Below are positions 8,533 to 17,037 of a stretch of 64,000 nt of DNA, one piece after another. Positions within the stretch are counted from its first letter, which is position 1, and every line of letters begins with the position of its first letter. Source of the stretch: Mycobacterium sp. NBC_00419 (GTDB lineage Bacteria > Actinomycetota > Actinomycetes > Mycobacteriales > Mycobacteriaceae). Location of the stretch: assembly GCF_036023875.1 (NCBI RefSeq), contig NZ_CP107931.1, positions 4,402,001 to 4,466,000 on the forward strand, in the 5' to 3' direction. Made by a program: the position numbers and the translations under genes. The notes beneath the pieces were generated by a model, which did not search any database, was not told the origin of the DNA, and saw nothing but the letters and a program-made list of their open reading frames with translations.

Positions 8533-9192
8533 CTACTGGCCCATCGGGGGCTTCCGTCGGCGTGGTGAGCTATGACGATTTGTCTTGGTGGGTAGAACTT
8601 TTGGCGCCAGTACTCCGAATGCCTCATCGAATGTCGTCGACGGCGAATCGCCATTGGCCGAAGAAGCCCAGTGGCGAGAGGCCGCAATGTAGGCGCTAAT
8701 GCAGGCGGCCGCAATGACGGCAACCTCAAGCTCGTTGGGGTCGTCGCCGTTACTTAGTCTGGCGCTGAGGACGACCGCCAAGCTGGCCCGCCAAGTATCG
8801 ACACGGTCGAGGTAGCTTGCCCGCAAGGTCGGCGACTGCTCGACGAGGCGGAGGAGAGCAATCGCTCGGCGGCGGTCCGCGTCAACCCAGGCCACGAACG
8901 GATCCATACCTCGTCGCAGCGCTGTCCACACGTCCTCGTCTGGCGGCCTGGCGACGAATTCGCGGCACCCTTGCTCTGCCACCGCCGTGAACTCGGAGAC
9001 CACGACGTCTTCCTTCCCCCGGAAGTACCGGAAGAAGCTGCGCCGCGACAAGCCCACCCTGGCGCAAATCTCGTCGACCGTAGTCTCGTCAAATCCGTTG
9101 GCAAGGAACAGGTCAACGGCGGTGGCTGCGACTTCGGTACGCATTCGATCCCGCATGCGTTGCTGCAACGGTTCGACCGGGGGAGTCGTCAT
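8533..9192 (-). CDS. TetR-family transcriptional regulator
   Basis: A 219-residue TetR repressor. The N-terminal helix-turn-helix is clear at residues about 15-60 (A-V-D-L-F-L-A-N-G-F-D-E-T-T-V-D-E-I, then V-G-L-S-R-R-S-F-F-R-Y-F-R-G-K-E-D); the C-terminal ligand domain is variable and ends in a basic tail. I used ATG 9192 (MTTPPVEP...); an extension to 9321 would run across the divergent promoter. The recognition helix (SRRSFFRYF) differs from that of the two other TetR proteins in the window (QAPAIYYYF), so it probably reads a different operator. A perfect 15-base inverted repeat lies at 9249-9263 in the gap to the divergent quinone oxidoreductase, a natural candidate site. Confidence 0.88.
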   Translation of the reverse strand: MTTPPVEPLQQRMRDRMRTEVAATAVDLFLANGFDETTVDEICARVGLSRRSFFRYFRGKEDVVVSEFTAVAEQGCREFVARPPDEDVWTALRRGMDPFVAWVDADRRRAIALLRLVEQSPTLRASYLDRVDTWRASLAVVLSARLSNGDDPNELEVAVIAAACISAYIAASRHWASSANGDSPSTTFDEAFGVLAPKVLPTKTNRHSSPRRRKPPMGQ

Positions 9193-9248
9193 GGATGAAG
9201 TGTAGCTGCGGACGGCATCGGATGCTATGGTGACACCTAGTATTGGGA

Positions 9249-9263
9249 TGGCACTGAGTGCCA
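9249..9263. promoter_or_regulatory. Inverted repeat in divergent promoter, candidate TetR operator
   Basis: TGGCACT-G-AGTGCCA is a perfect 7-base inverted repeat around one base. It lies between the TetR start (9192) and the quinone oxidoreductase start (9287). Assignment to the TetR at 8533-9192 is an inference from position. Confidence 0.5.
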
Positions 9264-9286
9264 CACTGGCAATGAGGGTGATAGGC

Positions 9287-10258
9287 ATGCGGGCACTGCT
9301 GTGCAAGGGCGAGGATCTCACTAGCCTGACAGTGGCGGAGGTTGATGATCCGACACCTGGCCCCGGTCAGGTCCTCGTGCAGGTTCACGCGGCGTCGGTA
9401 GATTTCGTGGACACCTTGGTCATCCGGGGTCAGTATCAGATACCGGTCCCGCGGCCGTTCGTGCCCGGGAACAATGTTGCCGGAGTTGTTGTCGAACTCG
9501 GGCCGGGGTGCTCGCGGTTTAGTGTCGGCGATCGGGTGCATGGCATGGCCTTTGTCGGGGCATACGCCGAGCGCGCCGTGCTCAGTGAGACCCAGCTTCG
9601 TCTGACTCCAGATGGGCTGAGTGCTGATCTCGCCTGTCTGACGGGTGCGCCGTACCGAACTGCATACGACGCGATCGTCTCGAAGGGTCGGCTGCGCAGC
9701 GGTGAGAGCCTGGTGGTTCTTGGTGCCTCTGGTGGTGTCGGCAGTGCGGCCGTGCTGGTGGGGAAGGCTCTGGGCGCCAGGGTTATTGCGTGCGCTTCCA
9801 CAGAGGAGAAGTTGGCCTTCTGTCGTGATCTCGGGGCTGATGAAGCCGTCCGGTACACCGAGCCCGATTTCAAGGACGCGTTGAAAGCCGCCTGCACCGG
9901 CGGTGCGGACGTCGTGCTGGACATGGTCGGTGGCCAGTTCTCCGAACCGGCGCTTCGGGCTACGGGCTACGCGGGCAGATTCGTCGTCGTCGGTTTCGCC
10001 GCCGGCGCTCCGGCACGCATTCCACTGAACCTGGTTCTGCTCAAGGGTTCTTGCATCATCGGTTATGAGATCGCCGATTTCGAGCGCCGCGAACCGGTCG
10101 AGGCCGCCCACAACCGCGACAAACTCGAAGCGATGCTCGTCTCGGGCAGTTTGGCGCCTCCCGTCACCGGACGATTCAGCCTCGACGACGCCGCGCAGGC
10201 AGTGCGGTTGGTGGCCGGGAGAGACAAGCTGGGAACCACCATTCTCGAACTGGCCTGA
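9287..10258 (+). CDS. NADPH:quinone oxidoreductase / zinc-free MDR-family reductase
   Basis: A 323-residue medium-chain reductase of the quinone oxidoreductase/enoyl reductase type. The N-terminal GroES-like domain runs to about residue 120 (P-F-V-P-G-N-N-V-A-G-V-V followed by G-D-R-V-H-G); the Rossmann motif G-A-S-G-G-V-G-S-A-A-V-L-V-G-K-A-L-G-A follows near residue 150. The Cys/His set of the zinc alcohol dehydrogenases is not seen. ATG 9287 is preceded by GAGGG at about eight bases, and the longer in-frame ORF from 9227 would cover the promoter. It is divergent from the TetR gene and probably under its control; the nitroreductase follows after 42 bases. Confidence 0.88.
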   Translation: MRALLCKGEDLTSLTVAEVDDPTPGPGQVLVQVHAASVDFVDTLVIRGQYQIPVPRPFVPGNNVAGVVVELGPGCSRFSVGDRVHGMAFVGAYAERAVLSETQLRLTPDGLSADLACLTGAPYRTAYDAIVSKGRLRSGESLVVLGASGGVGSAAVLVGKALGARVIACASTEEKLAFCRDLGADEAVRYTEPDFKDALKAACTGGADVVLDMVGGQFSEPALRATGYAGRFVVVGFAAGAPARIPLNLVLLKGSCIIGYEIADFERREPVEAAHNRDKLEAMLVSGSLAPPVTGRFSLDDAAQAVRLVAGRDKLGTTILELA

Positions 10259-10300
10259 CACCCTCGCCCTGCACTCCCAACGCGAAGAGAGGCAAGAACA

Positions 10301-11032
10301 TTGACCACAAAAACTGATGTGATCGCCGAATCCGGCAGGTCTGAAGGCCTGCCGCCCGATGCGGCCATCGTGCTCGGTCAATTGTTGGCCGCCCGATCGA
10401 GCTGTCGCGCATTTCGGCCCGAACCGGTCGCTCACGAGACGATCAGGGCGATTCTGTCGGCTGCCCAACTGACCGCTTCGTGGTGCAACAGTCAGTCTTG
10501 GCAGGTCGCAATCACCAGCGGTAGGGGAACTGAGCGGCTCCGCCACGCGCTGTACGCCGCAGCGTCAAGCGGTCACACCGAGACGCCCGACCTTGCCTTT
10601 CCTCGGGAATATCGTGGTGTCCATCGCGACCGACGCCGGGAAAGCGGGTACCAGCTCTATAACGCACTGGGTATCGAGCGCGACGATCATCAGAGCCGGA
10701 TGGCCCAAACGCTAAGGAATTTCGTGTTCTTCGATGCACCGCATGTGGCGATCATCCACAGCGATGAAGCGTTGGGCCCCTACGGCGCGGTCGACTGCGG
10801 TGGCTACGTCAGCAACTTCCTTCTCGCTGCGGCGGCGCACGGCGTCGGCAGCGTCGCCCAGGCCGCCCTTGCGATGTATCCCGAAGTTCTCCGCACGGAA
10901 CTCGGCTTGACGCGCGATCGCACCATTGTGTGCGGTATCTCGTTCGGTTACCCCGACACTGATCACCCGACAGCCAAGTTCCGGACCACGCGGGCGCCTC
11001 TCGACGAGGTCGTCGAGTGGATCAACGCCTGA
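10301..11032 (+). CDS. Nitroreductase-family flavoprotein
   Basis: A 243-residue FMN-dependent nitroreductase-fold protein. The N-terminal R-S-S-C-R-A-F-R-P-E motif (residues about 32-41) is the usual FMN phosphate-binding segment, followed by A-A-Q-L-T-A-S-W-C-N-S-Q-S-W. The later G-Y-V-S-N-F-L-L-A-A-A-A-H-G-V-G-S segment is the second flavin-contact helix, and G-I-S-F-G-Y-P-D-T ends the core. The start is a TTG at 10301 with AGAGAGG about nine bases upstream. Same strand and close spacing suggest cotranscription with the quinone oxidoreductase. The physiological substrate is not evident. Confidence 0.87.
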   Translation: MTTKTDVIAESGRSEGLPPDAAIVLGQLLAARSSCRAFRPEPVAHETIRAILSAAQLTASWCNSQSWQVAITSGRGTERLRHALYAAASSGHTETPDLAFPREYRGVHRDRRRESGYQLYNALGIERDDHQSRMAQTLRNFVFFDAPHVAIIHSDEALGPYGAVDCGGYVSNFLLAAAAHGVGSVAQAALAMYPEVLRTELGLTRDRTIVCGISFGYPDTDHPTAKFRTTRAPLDEVVEWINA

Positions 11033-11123
11033 CCGAACCGACTGGGCTCCGACTTCGGGGACTCGGACGCCGCGCAAGGGGTGTGTCGAGTTCGTCGGGC
11101 GGAGTGCGAGTTCGCAACTCTTG

Positions 11124-11570
11124 TCAGGCCTGTGGCGCTGTCTGCAGTTGGGCGATCATCTGGCCGATGTCCCAGAAGTCCCGATGGCTTGTCAGCGTGC
11201 CGTCGTCGGTGAACCGGCAGGCGGCGATCCCGGGGACGCTGAACCGCTGCCCGTTGGACGGGATGAGCGACCCGTCAGCCAGCCGGAGCGAGCCTTCGAA
11301 GGATCCATCCCAGAGCCATTCGAGGTATAGCACCCCGTCGCGAGCAGCTGGGGCGCTGAATTCGATGACCGAGTCCGGTGCGAACTTCAGCATCCACCGG
11401 TGGAAGCGCTGGATGTCGTCACGGCCCGTATAGGTCGTGCCCATGGCCATATCGGAGTAGGTGCCCGCCGGATCGAAGAATTCGACCAGACCGACGGGAT
11501 CTTTGGTCCACGCAGTGGAGTAGGCGGCGGCGAACACGTCGAGGTCCTCTGCCGGGTGCGGAAGAGTCAT
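11124..11570 (-). CDS. SnoaL-like / NTF2-fold protein
   Basis: A 148-residue single-domain protein of the SnoaL polyketide-cyclase/NTF2 superfamily. Visible signatures are an N-terminal helix A-A-A-Y-S-T-A-W, then V-E-F-F-D-P-A-G-T-Y-S-D, and the C-terminal pair C-R-F-T-D-D-G-T-L-T-S-H-R-D-F-W-D. Members act as small hydrolases, isomerases or cyclases; here the ligand is unknown. GAGAGGAC precedes the start. Its promoter carries site 2 of the shared palindrome 33 bases upstream, linking it to the catabolic regulon. Confidence 0.8.
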   Translation of the reverse strand: MTLPHPAEDLDVFAAAYSTAWTKDPVGLVEFFDPAGTYSDMAMGTTYTGRDDIQRFHRWMLKFAPDSVIEFSAPAARDGVLYLEWLWDGSFEGSLRLADGSLIPSNGQRFSVPGIAACRFTDDGTLTSHRDFWDIGQMIAQLQTAPQA

Positions 11571-11602
11571 GGTCAGGCTGTCCTCTCATTGACCGATCAC
11601 GA

Positions 11603-11618
11603 TTTATCGAACATTAAA
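11603..11618 (-). promoter_or_regulatory. Operator-like palindrome, site 2 (SnoaL promoter)
   Basis: TTTATCGAACATTAAA matches TYTAAY-N4-RTTARA at 11 of 12 positions. It lies 33 bases upstream of the SnoaL start and closely resembles site 7 on the reverse strand. Confidence 0.5.
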
Positions 11619-11825
11619 ATCAGTGGGCACGGGCTCGCTGTCGCGTGCGATTGAGACTCCGAATCGCAACATGGGACCACCCGAGGTAGCCGCGAGCCCT
11701 GTCCTGTCGCTGATCGTCAGTTCACCTGCCTTATGCGGCTGTCGAACACGCGTGTCGAAGGTGGAGCGATGGTCCCCTATGAGATCAGGGGCATTCTGCA
11801 CCGGACGGTGGTCAGTCATATAAAA

Positions 11826-11841
11826 TCTAACATGCAGTAGA
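11826..11841 (+). promoter_or_regulatory. Operator-like palindrome, site 3 (acyl-CoA ligase promoter)
   Basis: TCTAACATGCAGTAGA matches the shared palindrome at 11 of 12 positions. A TATAAA -10-like hexamer (11819-11824) directly precedes it. The ligase start is 141 bases further on. Confidence 0.5.
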
Positions 11842-11982
11842 AAAATGCGCTAGGGTCACGGCGGGTCTCGCTGAAACGGCTACCGTCAGCCGTATGGTGG
11901 CACGTTCGCCTACTCGGCAATGTTTCACGGGAGATTCCGATATGCCTCCCAGATTCGGCACCGGTTCGGCGAGGAGAATGCA

Positions 11983-13617
11983 ATGACAGTGGCACCAGCG
12001 GCCAAGGGAGTCGACCTCCGGCGCGCACACCTGCCGGCGGACGACAGCGCGGTGCTGATCGACCTCACCGTTGGTCAGGTGCTGGCGCAGCGGGCCGTAA
12101 GCCATGCCGATAAACCTGCGCTCATCGGGGTCCGGCATGACGGCTCACCGGCGCGGCTGACCTATGCGGAACTCCACGGCGAGGCGGTTCGAGTCGCCAC
12201 GGCGTTGACGGCGACCGCGGACCGGGGCAGTTACGTTGCCCTTTGGGCCCCGAACGTGGTGGAGTGGAGCGTCATTCAGTATGGCGCTGCGCTGGCCGGC
12301 ATGGTGCTCGTAGCGCTCAACCCGGCTCTGACAGCCGAGGAACTTGAGTATGCGTTGAGGCATTCCGGCGCGTCGGTTCTGATTCACGCCGATACCCATC
12401 GAGACGACGACATGGCCGGCGTCGCGGCCGGCGTCGCGGAAAAACTGCCGGCGCTGCTGCGGATTTCGTTGTCGGAGCGTGGTCGGTGGCAGGCTGCCGA
12501 GCCAAACCCAGGCGTCGCCGCCGACGCGCCGACCTCGGCTGACGACCCGGTGATGCTGCAGTACACCTCGGGTACGACCGGTCGCCCGAAGGGCGTCCTG
12601 CTCACGCACCGGTCGTTGGTCAACGTCGCCAAGCTGACCATGGAAGCGTCGGAGGTGAAACACGGTTCGGTATGCCTGAACCCGTTGCCGATGTTCCACA
12701 CCGCGGGCTGTGTGGTCGCCACACTTGGACCACTGTGGCTCGGCGGGACGGTCGTTCTCGTCGAACGGTTCCGCCCCGCCCCCGTGCTCGATGCGCTGCG
12801 CCGCGAGCAGGCATCTGTGCTGTTCTACGTGCCCGCAATGCTCGGTGCGCTGCTGGAAACGCAACGCAACGCGTCTGTTTCGGCACCGGCGCTAACGGTG
12901 ATCATGGGAGGTGCGTCAAGCGTGCCTCCTGTGATGATCGAAGAAGCCGAAGAGGTATTCGGTGCCTCCGTGCTTAACCTGTTCGGCCAAACCGAACTCG
13001 GTCCCGTGCTGTCGGCGACCAGGCCCTCGGACTCTCGTAGGGACCAGCTCACGACGGTAGGTCGCCCGCTGCCCCAGGTGGAGTGCAAGATCGTCGATCC
13101 GGCGTCCGGAGAAACGGTGGCCATCGGCGAGCCGGGCGAGATCTGCGCGCGGGGCTACCAGCAGTTTCTCGAGTACCTGCACGATCCTGATGCCACGGCC
13201 CGCACGGTGGATGCCGACGGCTTTGTGCACACCGGTGATCTCGGCACGCTCGATGAGCGCGGGTACCTCACGGTGACCGGACGCCTCAAGGACCTGATCA
13301 TCCGAGGTGGGGAGAACATCTCACCAGCCGAGATCGAAGCGGTGGTGGCCGCCCATCACGCGGTTGCCGACGTTGCCGTCGTCGGCATCCCCGACGACCG
13401 CTGGGGCGAGATCGTCGCCGCGGTGATCACCATCCGCGCCGACGCAGCGATACCCGACGAACTCGACATCGCCGATCACGTCGCCACCCGCCTGGCTGCG
13501 TTCAAGGTGCCGGCACGTTGGTACGTCGCGGAATCCCTGCCGGTCACCCCGACGGGCAAGGTGCGCAAGTTCGCCTTGCGGGACGCCATCGATGCCGGCG
13601 ACCTGCGGGAGATCTGA
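11983..13617 (+). CDS. Acyl-CoA ligase (AMP-forming, FadD type)
   Basis: A 544-residue ANL-superfamily ligase that activates a carboxylic acid to its CoA thioester through an acyl-adenylate. The phosphate loop Y-T-S-G-T-T-G-R-P-K-G-V lies near residue 190; L-F-G-Q-T-E is the adenine-binding motif; the hinge G-R-L-K-D-L-I-I-R-G-G-E-N-I-S is in the C-terminal third, and the catalytic Lys sits in P-T-G-K-V-R-K-F. Start ATG 11983 follows GAGGAGAA; an in-frame ATG at 11920 lacks such a site. It is followed within 2 bases by a second ligase gene of the same family, so the two are cotranscribed. Substrate class unknown. Confidence 0.9.
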   Translation: MTVAPAAKGVDLRRAHLPADDSAVLIDLTVGQVLAQRAVSHADKPALIGVRHDGSPARLTYAELHGEAVRVATALTATADRGSYVALWAPNVVEWSVIQYGAALAGMVLVALNPALTAEELEYALRHSGASVLIHADTHRDDDMAGVAAGVAEKLPALLRISLSERGRWQAAEPNPGVAADAPTSADDPVMLQYTSGTTGRPKGVLLTHRSLVNVAKLTMEASEVKHGSVCLNPLPMFHTAGCVVATLGPLWLGGTVVLVERFRPAPVLDALRREQASVLFYVPAMLGALLETQRNASVSAPALTVIMGGASSVPPVMIEEAEEVFGASVLNLFGQTELGPVLSATRPSDSRRDQLTTVGRPLPQVECKIVDPASGETVAIGEPGEICARGYQQFLEYLHDPDATARTVDADGFVHTGDLGTLDERGYLTVTGRLKDLIIRGGENISPAEIEAVVAAHHAVADVAVVGIPDDRWGEIVAAVITIRADAAIPDELDIADHVATRLAAFKVPARWYVAESLPVTPTGKVRKFALRDAIDAGDLREI

Positions 13618-13618
13618 C

Positions 13619-15343
13619 ATGGCTCCGGCGATCGACGCCAGGCGGCAGGTTCTGCGCGACGCCTTTCCCGAATGGCAGCCGACCACTCTGCACGGTCGGC
13701 TAGACGCGAGCGCCGAACTCTACAGAGGCCGGCCGCTGGTCATCTCCGACGCCGCGACACTGACCTACGATGACGTGGCGCACCAGTCACGCCGACTCGC
13801 AACAGGTCTGCGCGCGCTTGGCGTCGAACCGGGGGATCGGGTGGGCCTGGTGATGGCCAATCATCCCGAGTTCGTGACGTTGAAGTTTGCGATCTCGCGG
13901 GTCGGCGCCATCGCGGTGCCGGTCAACTACCTCTACAAACAACACGAACTCGCCTATGTCGTCGCCGATTCCGGATGTCGGGTGCTGATGACGATGACCG
14001 GGTTCGCCGGCCTGGACTATCAGGGCATGCTCGACGGGTTTGCACCCGGCTGGGACGAGCCCGGTTTCGCCGATCGCCCGGCCGAGGCCGGCGATGCCGT
14101 TCCCCAACTGCGACACGTGGTGGTGTTGGACACCGACGGACGCGCCCGCCCCGGTGCCCGGACGATGGCCACCGTCGCCGGCCTCGGGGCGGCGGGCCAC
14201 AGCGACATCGGCATGAGTGCGGTGGCACCCGACGATGCGGCCGACATGCTCTACACCAGCGGCACCACCGGCACCCCGAAAGGGGTTGTCACCTCGCATG
14301 ATGCCGCGCTACGGACGGCGTACGCATCGGCATTGACCCGCGCCTTCGAGGACGGCAGGCGCATCCTGTTCTCGCTGCCGTGCTACCACATGTTCGGTTA
14401 CGTGGAAGGTCTGCTGTCGGTGCTGTACGTGGGCGGTGCCGTCATCCCGCTCACCGCGTTCAGTGCCGAGGGCTACTTCGCGAGTATCCAGCGACACCGG
14501 GCGACCGACATGTTGTGCGTACCGACGATGGCGGTGGCCATGGTCGAAAGTCCATCGCGCTCGTCCTACGATCTGTCCTCGTTGACCGCACTGCTCTGCG
14601 GTTCCGCTCCCGCACCGGGGTGGTTGTGGCAGAAGATCGCCGAGGACTTCGGCGTTCATGAGATCGTCACCGGTTACGGCATGACCGAATGTGGTGGGGC
14701 CATGACGTTGACCCGGCCCGAGGACCCGCTGGACCTCACCACCGAGACGGTGGGCCCGCCGAAAATGGCGGGGGCGGCGTCGGTTCCGGGCACCGACCAG
14801 CTCGTGATCTATAAGGCCGTAGACCCGGCGACGGGTGCGGATCTGCCCGCGGGCGCAGTAGGCGAGCTGGTGTCCAACGGGCCGACCGTCATGCAAGGCT
14901 TCTGGAACAGGCCCGAGCAGACGGCGGCGGCGTTGCGCGGTGATTGGTTGTACTCCGGTGACCTTGGAGTGGTGGGGCCCGACGGATACCTCCGCATCAC
15001 CGGTCGCACCAAGGAGCTCTACAAAAGCGGGGGCGAACTCGTGATGCCCAAGGAGATCGAAGACCTGCTGGCACGCCACCACGCGATCAGCCAGGTCTTC
15101 GCAATCGGACTGGCCGACGAACGCTGGGGTGAGATCGGCTGTGTTGTCATTGTTCTCGCCCCCGACGCCACATTGACGGAGGCGGACGTCACGACGCTGT
15201 GTCGGGAGAAATTGGCCAAGTACAAGGTGCCCAAACGGGTCGTCTTCGTCAGCGCCGACGACCTGCCGAAGACGCCGACGGGCAAGGTGCAGAAGTTCAG
15301 GCTCGTCGAACTGGTGATGGGTGACGTCGGGAGCCGCAACTAG
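13619..15343 (+). CDS. Acyl-CoA ligase (AMP-forming), second of a tandem pair
   Basis: A 574-residue AMP-forming ligase. Motifs: Y-T-S-G-T-T-G-T-P-K-G-V, then Y-G-M-T-E-C-G-G for adenine binding, the hinge G-R-T-K-E-L-Y-K-S-G-G-E and the catalytic Lys in P-T-G-K-V-Q-K-F. It is only distantly like its upstream neighbour, so this is not a recent duplication; the two probably activate different intermediates. The stop codon shares the CTAG palindrome with the stop of the convergent LLM oxidoreductase gene (4-base overlap). Confidence 0.9.
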   Translation: MAPAIDARRQVLRDAFPEWQPTTLHGRLDASAELYRGRPLVISDAATLTYDDVAHQSRRLATGLRALGVEPGDRVGLVMANHPEFVTLKFAISRVGAIAVPVNYLYKQHELAYVVADSGCRVLMTMTGFAGLDYQGMLDGFAPGWDEPGFADRPAEAGDAVPQLRHVVVLDTDGRARPGARTMATVAGLGAAGHSDIGMSAVAPDDAADMLYTSGTTGTPKGVVTSHDAALRTAYASALTRAFEDGRRILFSLPCYHMFGYVEGLLSVLYVGGAVIPLTAFSAEGYFASIQRHRATDMLCVPTMAVAMVESPSRSSYDLSSLTALLCGSAPAPGWLWQKIAEDFGVHEIVTGYGMTECGGAMTLTRPEDPLDLTTETVGPPKMAGAASVPGTDQLVIYKAVDPATGADLPAGAVGELVSNGPTVMQGFWNRPEQTAAALRGDWLYSGDLGVVGPDGYLRITGRTKELYKSGGELVMPKEIEDLLARHHAISQVFAIGLADERWGEIGCVVIVLAPDATLTEADVTTLCREKLAKYKVPKRVVFVSADDLPKTPTGKVQKFRLVELVMGDVGSRN

Positions 15344-16392
15344 CTGGCGAGACCCTTGAGCGCAGCCACGTGGTCGACGCGGTCGGCGTGCGTCTGGGCC
15401 ATCGGCTCGGCGATGAGGCAGCTCACCCCCGCGGCCCGGTAGGCGGCCACCCGCGCCTGAAGGTGTTCGACCGGGCCGACGAGGGCTATGGAGCGAACGA
15501 AGTCCTCCGGCACGGCGGCCGCGGCCTCGTCCTTCCTTCCCTCCAGGTACAGCGTCTGGATGGTCTCCGCTTCATCGGCATATCCGTAGCGGGTGAACAG
15601 CGTGTTGTAGAAGTTCTTGCCCCGGGCGCCCATCCCGCCGACGTACAGCGCGACGTGGTTGCGCACGTGCTGCAGTGCCTCGGCCTGCGCGCTGGCGTCG
15701 TCCGTGACGAGGAGGAAGGTCTGCACGGCGATGCCGAGGTCGCCCAGCTCCGGATCGCGTTTGGCGCGACCTGCCGCGAGCGCGGCTCCGAATGCGAGAT
15801 CGCAGAGTTCGGGATGGAACAGGAAGGGCTGCCATTCGTCGAAGATCTCGGCGGCCAGGGCCACGTTCTTGGGGCCTATCGCAGCGAGCAGCATGGGAAT
15901 CCGCTCGCGCACTGGGCGGTTCATCATGCGCAGTGGTTTGCCGAGCCCGCTCCCGCCGTCTGCCTCGGTGAGCGGGAGGTGGTAGTGCTTCCCGTGATAC
16001 TCGGTCTTTTCCCGCCGCCAGACCTTCCGGCAGATGTCGACGTGTTCGCGAGCGCGACCGAGCGGTGCGTCGTACTTGATGCCATGGAAGCCCTCGACCA
16101 CCTGCGGGCCGGACGCCCCGAGCCCCAGGACGCATCGTCCATTGCTGACGTAGTCCAGGCCCGCGGCGGTCATCGCCAAATTGGTGGGGCTGCGTGAGAA
16201 CATCGGGAGAATGCCGAAGGCCAACTCGATTCGCTCGGTCGTCGCGGCGGCGAACCCGAGCTGGGTGACGGAGTCGAAGCCGTAGGCCTCGGGCACCATC
16301 ACTCGGTCAAGCCCGACGGACTCGAAGTCGCGCAGGTTGACGATTGTCTCGCGGAAGTCCCCCGCGTAGGTGATGGGCATCCCGATCTTCAT
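15340..16392 (-). CDS. LLM-class flavin-dependent oxidoreductase (probably F420-dependent)
   Basis: A 350-residue luciferase-like TIM-barrel oxidoreductase. The N-terminal M-K-I-G-M-P-I-T-Y strand, the P-E-A-Y-G-F-D-S segment and the L-G-L-G-A-S-G-P-Q-V-V-E-G-F-H-G motif are typical of mycobacterial F420-dependent members; F420 rather than FMN use is an inference from that similarity. AAGGAG precedes the start. It is divergent from the MaoC operon, and both promoters carry the shared palindrome (sites 4 and 5). It may reduce or oxidise an intermediate of the island pathway. Confidence 0.87.
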   Translation of the reverse strand: MKIGMPITYAGDFRETIVNLRDFESVGLDRVMVPEAYGFDSVTQLGFAAATTERIELAFGILPMFSRSPTNLAMTAAGLDYVSNGRCVLGLGASGPQVVEGFHGIKYDAPLGRAREHVDICRKVWRREKTEYHGKHYHLPLTEADGGSGLGKPLRMMNRPVRERIPMLLAAIGPKNVALAAEIFDEWQPFLFHPELCDLAFGAALAAGRAKRDPELGDLGIAVQTFLLVTDDASAQAEALQHVRNHVALYVGGMGARGKNFYNTLFTRYGYADEAETIQTLYLEGRKDEAAAAVPEDFVRSIALVGPVEHLQARVAAYRAAGVSCLIAEPMAQTHADRVDHVAALKGLAS

Positions 16393-16436
16393 GTTCTGCT
16401 CCTTGACTTATGACTCGCCCCAGGACACATATAAGA

Positions 16437-16452
16437 TCTAATTTCAAGTAGA
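16437..16452 (-). promoter_or_regulatory. Operator-like palindrome, site 4 (LLM oxidoreductase promoter)
   Basis: TCTAATTTCAAGTAGA matches TYTAAY-N4-RTTARA at 11 of 12 positions and, like sites 3 and 6, is followed by AAA. It lies 45 bases upstream of the LLM start. Confidence 0.55.
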
Positions 16453-16482
16453 AAATGTGACGAATCACCTCGGTCGTGCCCT

Positions 16483-16510
16483 TTGAACTGTTCGGGGTTT
16501 AGTCTAATCT
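16483..16510 (+). promoter_or_regulatory. Candidate promoter of the MaoC operon
   Basis: TTGAAC (16483-16488), a 16-base spacer and TAATCT (16505-16510) resemble a housekeeping promoter. The operator-like site 5 covers the -10 hexamer, which would suit repression. Confidence 0.45.
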
Positions 16511-16518
16511 ACATTAAA
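16503..16518 (+). promoter_or_regulatory. Operator-like palindrome, site 5 (MaoC operon promoter), perfect match
   Basis: TCTAATCTACATTAAA matches all 12 defined positions of TYTAAY-N4-RTTARA. It lies 39 bases upstream of the MaoC start, on the candidate -10 element. An overlapping inverted repeat TCTAC-N8-GTAGA (16508-16525) may extend it. Confidence 0.65.
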
Positions 16519-16557
16519 TAGTAGATCGGACGGCCAGTGTGACATGAGGAGCTACGA

Positions 16558-17037
16558 GTGACGGTGCAACGGGAAACCCATGAGGTGACGGTCTTCGGCG
16601 ACCTCGCCGAGTTCACCGCCGCCGAGGGTGCTGAGCTCGGCCCCACCGACTGGCTCGTCGTCGATCAGCCCAGAATCGACCAGTTCGCCCAGGCCACCGA
16701 TGATCACCAGTGGATTCACGTGGATCCGCAGCGGGCCGCCGACGGCCCCTACGGCCGCACCATCGCACACGGTCTGCTCACACTGTCGCTGTTGCCGCTT
16801 TTCATGCACGGGCTGTACCGCGTCGAAAACGTCACGATGGCAATCAATTACGGCTTCAACAAGGTTCGATTCATCACTCCGGTGCCAGTGGGGTCGCGGC
16901 TGCGTGCGACGTCGACGATCACCGACATGGTGAAGCTCGACGGGGGAGCGCAGGCGACTTTCACCACGACGATCGAAGTCGAGGGCGTGGACAAGCCCGC
17001 GGCTGTGATCGAGTCCATCGTCAGGTATCTGGCCTGA
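16558..17037 (+). CDS. MaoC-like (R)-specific enoyl-CoA hydratase
   Basis: A 159-residue hot-dog-fold hydratase. The hydratase-2 motif is seen as A-T-D-D-H-Q-W-I-H-V-D-P-x-R-A (Asp and His catalytic, residues about 47-56), followed by G-P-Y-G-R-T-I-A-H-G-L-L-T. Single-domain MaoC proteins act as homodimers on trans-enoyl-CoA. GTG 16558 is preceded by GAGGAG (16546-16551). It heads a four-gene operon (MaoC, NTF2-crotonase, FadE, FAD oxidoreductase) and ends in TGATG with the next gene. Confidence 0.9.
   Translation: MTVQRETHEVTVFGDLAEFTAAEGAELGPTDWLVVDQPRIDQFAQATDDHQWIHVDPQRAADGPYGRTIAHGLLTLSLLPLFMHGLYRVENVTMAINYGFNKVRFITPVPVGSRLRATSTITDMVKLDGGAQATFTTTIEVEGVDKPAAVIESIVRYLA

Larger units (their letters stand above)
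11571..11982. other. Intergenic region (412 bp) between divergent SnoaL and acyl-CoA ligase genes
   Basis: No convincing gene. A minus-strand ORF of 71 codons (11604-11819) has no recognisable domain and would overlap operator-like site 2, so I leave it out. The stretch is AT-rich at both ends and holds sites 2 and 3 of the shared palindrome. Confidence 0.6.

Noticed and set aside
11604..11819. Minus-strand ORF of 71 codons upstream of the SnoaL gene
   Set aside because: No family resemblance, overlaps operator-like site 2 and lies in an AT-rich promoter region.
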